Origin: Gnetum montanum
Lineage: Eukaryota; Streptophyta; Gnetopsida; Gnetales; Gnetaceae
Length of the DNA: 64,000 nt
Assembly: GCA_015680685.1 (NCBI GenBank)
Contig: MNCI01002042.1
Coordinates: 449,414 to 513,413, forward strand
Direction of reading: 5' to 3'
Part shown: one piece after another, positions 20,577 to 31,890 of the stretch
Position numbering within the stretch: the first letter of the stretch is position 1
How the letters are laid out: every line of letters begins with the position of its first letter
Notes under the pieces: generated by a model
Database searches by the model: none
Told to the model about the DNA's origin: nothing
Seen by the model: the letters and a program-made list of their open reading frames with translations, nothing else
Translations under genes and position numbers: made by a program

Positions 20577-21181
20577 AGAGGCGGCTCTCCCTTGTTTCCT
20601 CATCCTATGCTAGAAGTAGGGAAACTCTGGTAGATTGATCACTCCAGAGATAGAATATTTTCCATGTGCCCACAGTAGGAGTCCTAAAGTGAACGGATCT
20701 TTATTCGAGCAACATTGTACCTGAACACAAGTTGTGTACGNAGCTTTCTCAACCCTTTCCTCCTAGTTAAGTGCCTCAGTACGACCACTTCGAGCACGTG
20801 TGTTACACATGGTGATCCCAGCAACGATTAGCGTTTGGTAGCCACGGTTGCATCAGTTGAGGGTGTGTACGGTAAGTGGGAACGGATGCTGATGCTAGGT
20901 AATTTAGACTTAGTTCATTAGTTAGAGTTAGTAATTAGTTTCTCAACCCTTCACCTCAATAGCATAGGAGATAAAACATAAAACACCATAAAAATCATAT
21001 ACCTCGGACTAACTTAACCATACACCGTGACAACTACAAGTAAGTCTGGGAAGACAATGAATGATTAACCCTAAGTGTTCCATAGGGCGTGTAGGCACTT
21101 AGTCTATGGAATTCGACCGGATCGCATGTGCTACGCTCATATTCGTATGGTTGAGTGTAGGGGTATCTCGCCACTCATCAT

Positions 21182-21199
21182 TGGCGCCGTTGCTGGCGA
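21182..21199 (+). other. primer-binding site, tRNA-Asp type
   Basis: TGGCGCCGTTGCTGGCGA, two bases after the LTR end. It differs at two positions from the complement of the plant tRNA-Asp 3' end. First-strand cDNA synthesis would start here. Confidence 0.8.
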
Positions 21200-21326
21200 C
21201 TAAGTGTTTGTGCGCTGAATAGAACATAGGATATCACTCACATCGTTGGGAGCCTAAACGAACCTTCGGGTTAATCAAGATAAGAAAAATTATATAACGG
21301 TAAAATTAGCACACCTATAAGACACT

Positions 21327-23470
21327 ATGTCTTCTTCTTCTTCTCATAAGAGCAACTCACCACCTAAGGACCATACATGAAACAGTCGGCAATCAAAAAC
21401 ACATAACCTAAATCCACCAGTTCCTTAACAATATAAGTTGACATATACTCATCCCAATGAGTATATCCCCAACTTTACTTTTATCCTTCATCAAGATGAA
21501 CAGATGTGCTGGAGAGATTTGCAAGGTAACATCATGTCACCTCCAGATCAGGCAGTCCCAAACATGCTTCTCCGTTCTTTGGCATAGATTGGCATGACGG
21601 AATTATACGCTGAATACGTTGCGGAAGATTTTGACTCAAGGGATTATTATCCCACAAAAGCACAACGTATGAGGGACTCAAGGCAGGAGAGCCAACATAC
21701 ACTATTGAAGGGAAAAGGCCCGCATGTCCTTAGCAAAATAGAAGATGAGGAACCCATTATAACGAGTTCTTTAACAAATGATGTTCCCCCTCCTAACAAT
21801 GGTGAGGAGGTTGGGTATCAGAACCTACGATCAACGATACACAACCCTAGTTCTGATCCCTGTGAACACCAACTATTCACAGACGGAACAACAACGCATA
21901 ATAAGGACAGGCATTTAGATCGTCATCACAATCGGGGCCATAGCAGCCGAAGAGAAGGTAGGAAGCATCATCATGGCAATGGTTCTCCTTCCTCTTCTCC
22001 TTCATCTCATCACTCACCCTCTCCTTCCACCTCTGGGTGCAATCATGAAGAGCATAACAGTGAGGATAAAGGTAAGAAAAATGAGAGACCTCGATGAGAG
22101 AGTCGAGAGAGATGACAAGGGCATGAACGAAGGGGAAGTAGGGAACAACGAAGACATCATAGGCATCATGAAAGAGATGATCGTGAAAAGCCCCTACTTG
22201 CAACCTGAAGTATGCTCAATATAACGAAGGTAGTTAGGATACCAACAAGGCATTTAAGAGACAACCGAATCAAACACTTAGACATGAATAATATCCCACG
22301 CTTTGAAGGGGGATACAACACTGATCTATAGCATCATTTACAAGCATTCCATGATGCCTGCGCCTTGCAAAACATAGAGAACGAGTGGCAAAAACTTAAG
22401 TTGTTTCCCAAGACACTCACCAAGGAAGCAGAGAGTTGGTATTGGTCCTTAGAATTGGAAACCATCAGGAGGTGGAATACGATGTTAGAACTCTTCAACG
22501 ATAAGTATCAGACGTACTCTAGAGTGTCTAATTTGGGTAAGCAGATCCAAGGATGGAAGCAAGGTAATCATGAATCCTTGGATGCTGCCATGGCCTGCTA
22601 CTACACATTGTTACATCGTTTCCCGGGCCATGAATATGCTCAATAGGATCAACTCCGCCACATCGTGGATGGGTTAAGGCATGAAACTAGAAGAACCATT
22701 GGGACTTATGCCCAAGGGAGACTATCACAACTTAGAGCCCATGAAGTTCATCGCTTGTTGGAATAAGTAGCAAAAGAAGAAGGTGAGCTACGAAAAAGAG
22801 AGAGTGCAGAAGAATAAAACCATAATCCCTCCCTTCGGAAAAAGGGAGTGAAATTTTGTGATGAAGAGGATGAGTCACCACTCAAAGAGTTGATGAACAG
22901 AAAAACCTTGCCGATTCAAAAATTAACAACAGAAGTATCGGCTAAGATGGATCAATTGTTGGATTCCTTAGACTCTAGACTTGAAACTGTCTTGAAAATT
23001 GTAGAAGAGTCTAAGGAGGAATGAAGTAGTGACAAAGATAAGACAAAGTGGAGAAATTCAGGCCCTGCACACAACAAGGGTAAGTGAAAAATTATTATCT
23101 CTGATAAGGTTGTGGTATTAGACACAGACGATGATGGTGGATGTTAGATCTGCTACTATGACCATCCTAAGGGATGTTGTCCAATCATCTACATCTACAA
23201 GAGTCTGGGGTGTATGCACTTAGCCCAAGACTCAACAAACGGTAGACACCCCGTAGGTTACCTTATCCCCAAGGTAACCCAGGGTAGTTCCACCAACCCT
23301 TAATGTACTATCCAAGTGGAACTCCACCATAACCCATCGGACAACATTAGCAGTGGAAATACCCATAGTCATGGGGGATGCCACCACCTAAACATCAATA
23401 CCCTTGCCGACAGCCAATACCTCCAAGTGACCCTGTGGGTTATGCAATCCCACAACATCACTACCTAGTT
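21327..23470 (+). pseudogene. element A gag
   Basis: ATG at 21327 opens a Ser-rich start (MSSSSSHKSNSPPKD), homologous to the gag starts of elements D (61305) and E (46265, minus). A conserved block HPNEYIPNFTF is followed by a His/Ser/Pro/Arg-rich basic region and the gag core (LQNIENEWQKLKLFPKTL, ESWYWSLELE, LFNDKYQTYSRVSN, GWKQGNHESLDAA). The later part is charged and Pro/Asn-rich and includes CYYDHPKGCCP, a possible remnant of a zinc-knuckle region. The frame is broken near 22098-22260, and by stops such as TAG at 22329 and 22644, both at expected Gln codons. Confidence 0.7.
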
Positions 23471-23581
23471 CAGGAATATCACTAGAATTCCCCTCTAGGA
23501 AGGAACACCCCACATAGATACCATCCTCCAAATCCATCCACACCTCTCACGTCATTAGCTCCATGACCAACCGCTCCAACA

Positions 23582-24783
23582 ATGCCAAGGGTATTTCCCA
23601 CACAATCACAACAACCTAATGTCATGAGGGCTTCCAATCCTCAATTCTCAGTTGTTCCTAACATTTTTATGCCGAAACGACCTTTCTTCAGAGCCAACAA
23701 TCCAACTAAGCCCTCACCCTCACAAGCGGTTGAACACCTAAACACCGACATACCAAATAAGGTTTCGGGAACCCCTTCAAATAAGAAATTGTGCCTAATG
23801 CATATGGTTATGTTAACGCATACTGTTACCGACTGGATTAAACTCAACCACCTTCCCAAGAAATTATCTGATCCTGGGGTCCCCCTAGTTTATCTCCAAG
23901 TCACTGGGAATGAACCCCATAAGGCTCTCCTTGACTCAGGTTCGGGAGTCAACTTAATCTCACAAGAACTATATAAAACCTGGAACCTACCTCCACTCAA
24001 GAAGAGACATATTCGCTTAGAGCTGGCTGACCAGTCCATCACTATTCCTTTGGGACAGGTTGAGGACATTCTTACCACTGTGGGTGGTTGGTCATATCCA
24101 GCTGATTTCCTAGTGATCCAAATAAACAATGAAAAAGGGGATTTCCCAATTATAATGGGAAGGACATGGCTGAGTACAATTGATGCACACCTAGGAATCT
24201 ACAATCTTTCCCTAGAAATATCCAAGAAAAATACTTTTGGTAAAATTAAGAGGAAGAGAGTTCCAAGCATCGCATATAGTGACACAGGGTGTCATTGCAT
24301 GCAGAAATCATGGGTGATGCGAAGTCTAACATTTCCTGCATGCAATCGGTGTGCACAGGATATTGACATACAAAAGTGCCTATATGCAGTAGCCACAGAA
24401 CAAGAAAACACCCAGTGGCTGATGGCTAACAAAGAGAGCAATTCAATGACATGCATGGAACTGATCGAGGGGATAATTAGTGCTTACGTTGAAAGCATGG
24501 ATGCACTTGAGCAAGTCCGTTGCCAACCTCCAGCCCTTAACCCTAAAAACATTAACTGGGGGAAGTTGGAGATTCCTAAGAAGTTTAAACAAGAGCCCCT
24601 AGATTTAAAACCATTGCCCACCGGTTTGGAATACATGACCCTTAAAAACAGAAAATCGATAATCATCAACACAAAGCTTACACCTAAGCAAAAAGAAAGT
24701 TTGTTGAAGGTGATAAGTAAGTGGTCAACAGCCTTTGCCTGGTCATACCCTAAACTAACTGAAATAGATCCTAGGATATGCTA
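23582..24783 (+). pseudogene. element A protease region (longest open part of pol)
   Basis: A 400-residue open frame. The aspartic protease active site reads ALLDSGSGVNLI (about residues 114-125), followed by RLELADQSITIPLGQVED and the C-terminal protease mark IIMGRTWLSTIDA. The last 100 residues lead into the RT start (TKLTPKQKESLLKVI, FAWSYPKLTEIDP). The frame ends at a stop at 24782 just before the RT palm. Matching protease sequence occurs in elements E, F and D. Confidence 0.8.
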
Positions 24784-25860
24784 GCATAGGATTTACATGG
24801 ACCCCTCCATGAAACCTCGCAAGCAACCCCAGAGGCGATTGAACCCGAAGTTAAAAAAATAGTGAAAGAGGAGATAGAGTAGCTTCTCAAGGCTGGGTTC
24901 ATTTACTCCATTTACTCCTCTTGTAATCGTACAAAAAAAAGGAGGTAAATGGAGGGTATGTATAGACTTTAGGCTATTGAATATGGCAACATTCAAAGAT
25001 CACTTTCCATTTCCATTTGTTGACCAAGTCTTAGACACTATAGTAGGGCATCGCTATTACAATTTTCCGGATGGGTATAGTGGCTACAACCAAATACGAA
25101 TCGCACCAGAGGACCAAGCCAAAACAACGTTCACCAGTCCTTGGGGAACGTTTGCATACAAACAAATTCCTTTTGGCTTGTGTAATGCCCCTGCGACATT
25201 CCAATGATTATTTCTAAGCATATTTCAATAGAAAATAGGTAACAGAGTAGAAGTCTTCATGGATGACTTCTCCACTTATGGGACGAGCTTTAATCAAGCT
25301 CTCGACCAATTAGAGAAAGTATTGAAATGATGTGTCAAAACCAACCTAAAGCTCAACTGGCAGAAGAGCCATTTGATGGTTCAAGAGGGCATCGTACTGG
25401 GGCATAAAATTTCACAGTTAGGAATAGAGGTGGATCCGAAAAAAATTAAATTCATCCAAGGAATTACCCAACAACCAGAGACTGTCAAAGACATTCGGTC
25501 ATTCCTTGGACACACTGGCTACTATAGGAGATTTATCAAGAACTTCTCCAAAATTGCCAAGTCATTGGTGGAATTAACGAAAAAAGATACACCATTCGAA
25601 TGGACCAGGGAATGTGAACGAGCATTCCAAACTCTCAAACAGAGGCTTGTGGAAACTCCCATTCTACAAGCCCCTGACTGGTCCAGGCCGTTCCATATCA
25701 TGACCGACACATCTAATTACGCCTTAGGAGCCGTATTGACATAATTAGATGAACAAAAATGATCTTATTACATCCACTGTGCCAGTAAGAGTATTACAGG
25801 TGCACAACTCAACTACACGACTACAAAAAAAGTAATTAATGCTTGTAGTGTTTGCATAGG
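24784..25860 (+). pseudogene. element A reverse transcriptase and RNase H start
   Basis: RT blocks in order: KWRVCIDFRLLN, GYSGYNQIRIAPED, TFTSPWGTFAYKQIPFGLCN, the catalytic FMDD (25256-25267, intact), and the thumb/connection GHTGYYRRFIKNFSKIA. RNase H then starts with HIMTDTSNYALGAVL. Lesions: TAG at 24880, a frameshift near 24910, TGA at 25205 and 25328, TAG at 25229, and another frameshift in RNase H near 25830. Confidence 0.8.
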
Positions 25861-25880
25861 ACAAATTTAGGCACTATGTA

Positions 25881-27503
25881 TTGGGCTACAAAGTATACAT
25901 CCATACGGATCATAGTGCAATTAGGTTCCTTATGAACAAGCCAACGGTTAGCCCACGTATCATACGTTGGTTGGTAATTCTTCAGGAGTTCGATTTAACA
26001 ATAGTAGATCGCAAAAGCACTGAGAATGTAGTTGCAGATCACCTATCTCGGTTGTGTTGGGACAATAAAGAGGATGAATATGCTGTATCTGACCATTTCC
26101 CTGATGAAACCCTCTTTTTCGGTGTAGTAAATGATCAACCCACGGAAATAAATTGGTATAGTAGCATTCTTTCTTATCTCATTTCCCAAAAAATACCACA
26201 AGGGTTGGAATTTAGGAAGAAACAACAGTTTCTTCACAAAACCAAGTACTTCATGGAAATCAAGGGACAACTCTATAAAGTCTGTCCTGATGGCTTGGTT
26301 CTATGGTGTGTGCCCAATCAAGATCAATTAAAAGTTCTCCAGGATGCTCATGAGGGTCCCTGTGGGGGTCACTATGTTGGGAGACGAATGGCTACCAAGG
26401 TCCAACTTGCCGGATATTATTGGCCAACACTATTTCAGGATGCCCATCATTTTGCCCAATCCTATGAACGCTGCCAACATGATGGTGGAATGACTGCTAG
26501 AATGGAGGGTCTACAACAATGGATTCAACTTTTGGAACCCTTCGATATCTGGGGAATAGATTTTATGGGGCCTATTACACCAATGTCCAATGGAAAGGCA
26601 TATATCATCTTTGCTATTGATTACTTAACCAAATGGGCTGAAGCAACCATAGTAACAGATTACACATCATCTACAGCTACACGATTTGTACAACAACAAA
26701 TCGTAAACAGGTTTGGTGTGTCGCGTGCACTCATCTCTAATAATGGAACACATTTTACGGGTGCAACCTTTCGTAAATTGATGCAACGCTTAGGGGTTGA
26801 GCATAAATTGACCACACCTTACCACCCCCAAGCTAATGGCCAAGCCAAGGTTACTAACTAGGAGATTACCAGAATATTGACAAGGATGATTAGCAAATTT
26901 AGACAAGACTAGCGCACAAAATTGAACAACGCTCTCTGGGCGTACCGCTCCACTTGGAAGCTCCCTACAGGATATTCTCCCTATGAGTTAGTGTACGGGA
27001 AACTACCAAAGATCCCCATATAGAATGAGCTCTGTACACTATCCACGGCTTGCGACCTTCACCTAGACCTCGACCTAGCACAAAAACAACGGTTGACAAC
27101 TCTGAATGTGCTAGACAAGAATAGATTGGTTGCACTATAGTTAAATGAGTTGCACAAAGCACACAGTAAACAACGTCATGACTTAAGAATTCGAAGGTTT
27201 AGGTACCAACTAGGAGACAAGGTCCTTTACTGGAATCCCACGTATGTACCTCAACATACAAAATTTCAAACATTATGGGAAGGACCCTATATTATTCATA
27301 CAACCTTCCCCTCTGAAGCCATGATGATATACAAGCTTGACATCCTAGATAAAAGATTATTGGTTAATGTACAACAAACAAAACCTTTCCGTGAACTTGC
27401 AATAGCTAGTACAAATTACACTTCTACTAGCAGGCAACCTCGCTCTTTATTTCAGATCCCTCCCTTGCAATTCAGTCATAGGGGAGATGGCCACCTATGC
27501 TAA
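25881..27503 (+). pseudogene. element A RNase H end and integrase
   Basis: RNase H ends with YIHTDHSAIRFL and NVVADHLSRL. The integrase zinc region reads HEGPCGGH ... SYERCQ; the first Cys of the CxxC pair is Tyr. In the catalytic core the first Asp is present (WGIDFMGP), the second is Asn (LISNNGTHF) and the Glu is Lys (NGQAKVTN). The C-terminal part (FRYQLGDKVLYWNP, LWEGPYII) carries no chromodomain. Several TAG stops interrupt it (26860, 26910, 27020, 27138 area). Confidence 0.8.
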
Positions 27504-29437
27504 TCATATGGGGCCCTCAGTTCTTTTACATTTTGTTTTACACTTTTTTGTTTTACAATGTTTTTGTCTTACATAGTTTTGTTTTACACATTTTTGTTTA
27601 ACACATTTTTGTTTTACAAGTTTTTGTTTTACAAATTTCTTTAACTCTTCTTGTTTTTGTTTTACAACATCATTATACTTTTTCATTTTGTGTGTGTGTG
27701 TGTTATCCACCCTGTAAGTTTTTCACCCAATAAGTGTTCTTCGTGATGGTATGAACTATTTTCATATTGATTGCTAATGTTGGTTTTTACCTTTAATTCA
27801 TGATGTTGATAATAAGGTATGTTTTTTTTTGATATGGCAAGAAATGAGTTCACTTCATCCATCCATCCACCAGTTTCTATGGTCTCTCTTAGCTTGGAAA
27901 TGTATAACCTCCTTCATAATAAGAACTTTAATGAATCGGTGACTGGGCACTTCTCAAACTAAGGAAGGACTCAAGGTTTGAAAAGGGTGTGACCTCAAGG
28001 AAACTTGATGCTTTTGTGTTGGCCATTCTCTTGGTTGCTTGGATGTTTTCTTCTTGAGTTTTCTTGTTATTCCGATGTTACCCAATTATCGAAAGCTGAG
28101 ACAATAAAAATAACAAAGTCTTTGCATAGTGTGGTTCTCACACATAAAAACACAAAACACAAAAAAAAGTGAGAATTCAAACCACATCCCTTAGACGACA
28201 TAAACTTGGGCTACAAGCACTGGTTATGGAACCAAAAACATTCCCTCTAAGTAAGGCCCTTCTCACTTCCCATTCTCTCCCTTGTTTCGTCGGAACGGTG
28301 GTGGCTTGTTGGAGGTGCATTCTTGTTACTTCAAGAGGATGGATTGGCCGAATGCATTAATGCGCAGTCACTGAAAGTGGTTTGTTTGAGGCCAGAGTTG
28401 GAATGAGATTTTCCAAGTCACTTTAATCATAAACTACACAAGGGGTTGTACACCACCTTGTTCTTGGGATTCCATTCCATTCTATTCTCTCCATTCTTCA
28501 CCTCATTGCCAGTTGTATCATTAGTGTATATATTTTGGTTGATGCATTGTTTTCTTTTTGGTAAATTCTTGTGGTTAAGACTTTAACTCTTGTTCCAAAT
28601 GACATTCACAGAGCCTATGGACTCTTTGAATGTGGGTTTGTAAGGGCATTAAGGGCATGTTCTTACTTTGGGGAGGACCCACTGACATTCCTCTTTGGTG
28701 CACCAGTTATATTCTTTTCCCTAACATTTTTGCAATTAATTTTATTTTGTTCATTTCCATCTTGACATCCATTTCATCGATGCCATAGTTGTCCCTTTTT
28801 ATCTATCTTTCTTACTCCTTTTCTTTATCCATTCTAACACTACCAGAGGTTCGCAATTAGTCATGGGGGTACGGGGCCCAATTTTTCAATTTTCTCCTAG
28901 CCCTGATTTTTTCAATTTTTTCCTAACCCCTACACCTTCAGTAGTCATCATTAATACATCCCCAGATCTGCAATTAGCCATATCACAACCTAGCCAATGG
29001 ACCTACACCGAAGCAAGGTATTAATTACATCATGATTCATTTACCCTTGCTAATATATGATTGTGTTATGTGTGTAGATGAAGATCATACAACAACAGAT
29101 TGGATCTGGAGTAAACACTTGGAATGGAACCATTCTAGAAGCAGCTATGCAAGGAGCAAGATTGATGGCGCACTTACGGATGGACAACGAAAGGTGCAAT
29201 ATTGGCATTGGCAGCAGCAACACTTCTTTTTCACTTCTCTCTCAGCTGCCAACTAAGGCCTGATGTCAATGTAATAAGGTGTTCACCCTTGTTGTCATGA
29301 ACACCAATTTTGTCAAGTCTTGTAATGATGATCTGTTCACATGTCATCCCATTAGTTCCATTCACCTCAATAATCCCATACCTTCCCAATATTTTGTAAG
29401 GAACTTGAGGATGAGTTTTCATTTAGTCATGGGGGTA
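27504..29437 (+). other. element A noncoding tail and purine tract
   Basis: No coding sequence that I can support. It starts with a T-rich 'ttttgttttaca' array (27517-27672), has one unit of the family's 75-bp repeat (28118-28200), and a plausible purine tract GGGGG at 29431-29435 directly before the 3' LTR. Confidence 0.65.
27517..27672 (+). repeat. 'tttttgttttaca' tandem array
   Basis: Seven or more imperfect copies of a unit of about 20 bp with core 'tttttgttttaca', immediately after the integrase stop. Element E has a diverged form in the same place (40020-40110, minus). Confidence 0.8.
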
Positions 29438-30370
29438 TGATGAGATGTGATATCACATGGGCCACGATATCGCGGCTGCTATGATATCGCATCCCATGCG
29501 ATATCACGTACGCAATATCTCATCGTCCCCTACGATATCACGTACGTGATATCATTGTGCACCATCATATCTATAAATAAGAGGCAGCTCTCCCTTGTTT
29601 CCTCATCCTAGGATAGAAGTAGGGAAACTCTGGTAGATTAATCACTCTAGAGATAGAATATTTTCCATATGCCCGCAGTAGGAGTCCTAAAGTAAATGGA
29701 TCTTTATTCGAGCAACATTGTACCTGAACACAAGTTGTGTATGGAAATAAAGACGAACTTCCTAGATAAACCTTGCAGTGCAAGGAATAGGATTTTATTT
29801 AATGTTATTTATTACTTTCTCTCTCACCCTTAAACTCTTGAAACATGGAATGAGTACGACTTGATTACGAGCATTTAAGGATGTGTATGGATAATCAAGG
29901 AATTGGTTGCTCATCGCACTTAGGCTAGATTAGCTTTTTCAACCCTTTCCTCCTAGTTAAGTGCCTCAGTACAACCACTTCAAGCACATGCGTTATGTGT
30001 GGTGATCCCAGCAACGATTAGCATTTGGTAGCCATGGTTGCATTGGTTCAGGGTGTGTACGGTAAGTGGGAACGGATGCTGACGCTAGGTAATTTAGACT
30101 TAGTTCATTAGTTAGAGTTAGTAATTAGTTTCTCAATCCTTCACCTCAATAGCATAGGAGATAAAACATAAAACACCATAAAAATCATATACCTCAGACT
30201 TACTTAACCATACATCATGACAACTACAAGTAAGTCTAGGAAGACAATGAATGATTAACCCTAAGTGTTCCATGGGGCGTGTAGGCACTTAGTCTGCAGA
30301 GTTCGAATAGATCGTGCATGCTACGCTCATATTCGTATGGTTGAGTGTAGGGGTATCTCACCACTCATCA
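29438..30370 (+). mobile_element. 3' LTR of element A
   Basis: 933 bp, TGATGAGATG...CCACTCATCA, preceded by GGGGGTA. Contains the 189 bp missing at the N of the 5' LTR. Confidence 0.85.
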
Positions 30371-31560
30371 CTTGTCTTCTCATCTATACTTATAGTGATC
30401 CTTAACTTGTATGTTTATGTATAATTAATGAATTGCATGTTTTCATCTACTTTGACGTCAAAGCTCCAACGTCAAAGCCAAGGTGTGATGTCAGGCATTG
30501 GATCTAACTTGCAAGGAGAATGTTCAATTAATAGCAAAAAATCATCTCTTTTTTCTCACTTCCTACTCCTTTTTTCTTCTCTTTTAGGAAAAATGATTGA
30601 TCTATGAGAGCATTCTTGTGTCTTGACAGGGTGACTTGATCTAAAAGTATCAATGCAAAGTCACTAAAATTGGTTGGTTTTGATCTAAACTAAGGATGGG
30701 CTTTATCAGGCCATCTTAATCACAAAATCTACAAGGGACTTCCTATGACCACGATTTTGAACATCATTCCACCTTCTCTTTCATATGCTACTTCTTTCCA
30801 TAACTCATCTCCGTACTAAGTTTTCATTATTTTGTTTAATGTCTTAGTTTGATGTATCAAAATTCTTAGGTAGGTTCTTATGGGATTTAGTCCTTAACTT
30901 TCCACAATCATTAATCAACCATGGGGCTCATAGACTCTTTGGTTAGAAGGTATGCAAGGGCATTAAGGACATGAGCCTACTTTGGGAAGAACCCACTTGC
31001 ATACCTCTTAGTTGGGCTAGTTAAGTTCTTTATCCTTAGACATTTTCGTGATCAAATCCTTTGTGTTCTTCATCAATGACATCAAATTATGCACTCCTTC
31101 ATAATGTTCTCTAATGAAAGCCTCTTTTTGTTGTAAATTATCTTACCCTCTTCAAGAATTTCATCATGTTCATGGCTTTTCTGGCTCTTCAACAACTTCA
31201 AGTTGTGTTACAACTCTTTATTTTTCCCAGAACCTTCTAGAGCCATAACTTTTCAATCGCTTGTCCAATTTACCTTGTTTTTCAATCCTACCACTATCAG
31301 AGGTATGCTTTACATCATGGGGGCCACATAGCATTTTTGATGGAAAATTTTTAAAGATTTTTCTAACTCCCACAAAGGTTTAACTAATAAATAAACTTTA
31401 AAATCACCTATTTATGCAAGTTAAACCATTTCTAAAAAGTCTGGTGACTTTATTGTCTTAAAATAATCATTTTTCCATGATCACAACTTAGCCAAGTATA
31501 ATTGCATAAAGAGACAAGTTACCTAAATGCTATCTATTATACATCACATGCTAATCTTTG
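30371..31560 (+). mobile_element. plus-strand LTR-element fragment (U3 piece and noncoding tail)
   Basis: 30430-30500 resembles the start of the B-type LTR ('catgttttcatc', 'gacgtcaaagctccaacgtcaaagcc'). 30540-31555 matches the noncoding tail at 200-1015 and 56160-56960 ('cttcttctctt', 'agagcattcttgtgtctt', 'gggcccat/ggggctca', 'atacatcacatgctaat'). At 31560 the sequence flips into minus-strand retroelement DNA, so this is a rearrangement junction. No gene. Confidence 0.6.
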
Positions 31561-31890
31561 ACTGAATGAAAACTCATCCTCGAGTTCCTTTACAAAATTG
31601 GGAAGGTATGGGATTATTGACTGACACTTGACACAACAAACTAATACAATAAAACTGACTACCTGGGTGTACAGATCAACATCATTACAAAATTGGTGGT
31701 GTTCATGATACAAATTTAAACACCACAATATGACTACTCAAACTAGACAGCACATCCTCTGATAGTATGAAGATGGTTGAGAAAATCAAACAGTCCTAAG
31801 TAGTGGAGGTTCGTAAGGTTTTGAAAGACCTTTGTTAGCTTCAGGCATGTGTAGTGGCTAAGGAGGCTATGGTTGTCCTGCTACAGTTGC
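31561..31890 (-). mobile_element. pre-LTR segment of a minus-strand element
   Basis: Read on the minus strand this ends with 'gtcagtcaataatcccatac', 'ttcccaattttgtaaaggaa' and 'cgaggatgagttttcattca', the same sequence that precedes the 3' LTRs at 1374 and 57319. The LTR itself is missing: the junction at 31560 falls just before the purine tract. Confidence 0.65.

Larger units (their letters stand above)
20449..21180 (+). mobile_element. 5' LTR of element A (contains a sequence gap)
   Basis: Aligned with the 3' LTR at 29438-30370. It holds a cluster of GATATC palindromes (20478-20552), TATAAATA at 20569-20576 and ends CCACTCATCA at 21180. The N at 20741 replaces about 189 bp that the 3' LTR has at 29743-29931. 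The first bases are diverged from the 3' LTR. Confidence 0.8.
20449..30370 (+). mobile_element. Element A: full-length Ty3/gypsy LTR retrotransposon, inactive
   Basis: Order: 5' LTR (20449-21180), tRNA-Asp PBS, gag, protease, RT, RNase H, integrase, a long noncoding tail, purine tract (GGGGG), 3' LTR (29438-30370). Integrase lies after RNase H, which places it in Ty3/gypsy; no chromodomain follows integrase and the PBS is tRNA-Asp, pointing to the Athila/Tat side. Gag and pol are broken by several stops and frameshifts, and integrase lacks key catalytic residues. The 5' start is uncertain (20449 or 20463) and I found no clear target-site duplication. Confidence 0.85.

Noticed and set aside
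27504-27710. Minus-strand Lys/Gln-rich open frame (KQKCVKQK repeats)
   Set aside because: It is just the translated complement of the 'tttttgttttaca' simple array.
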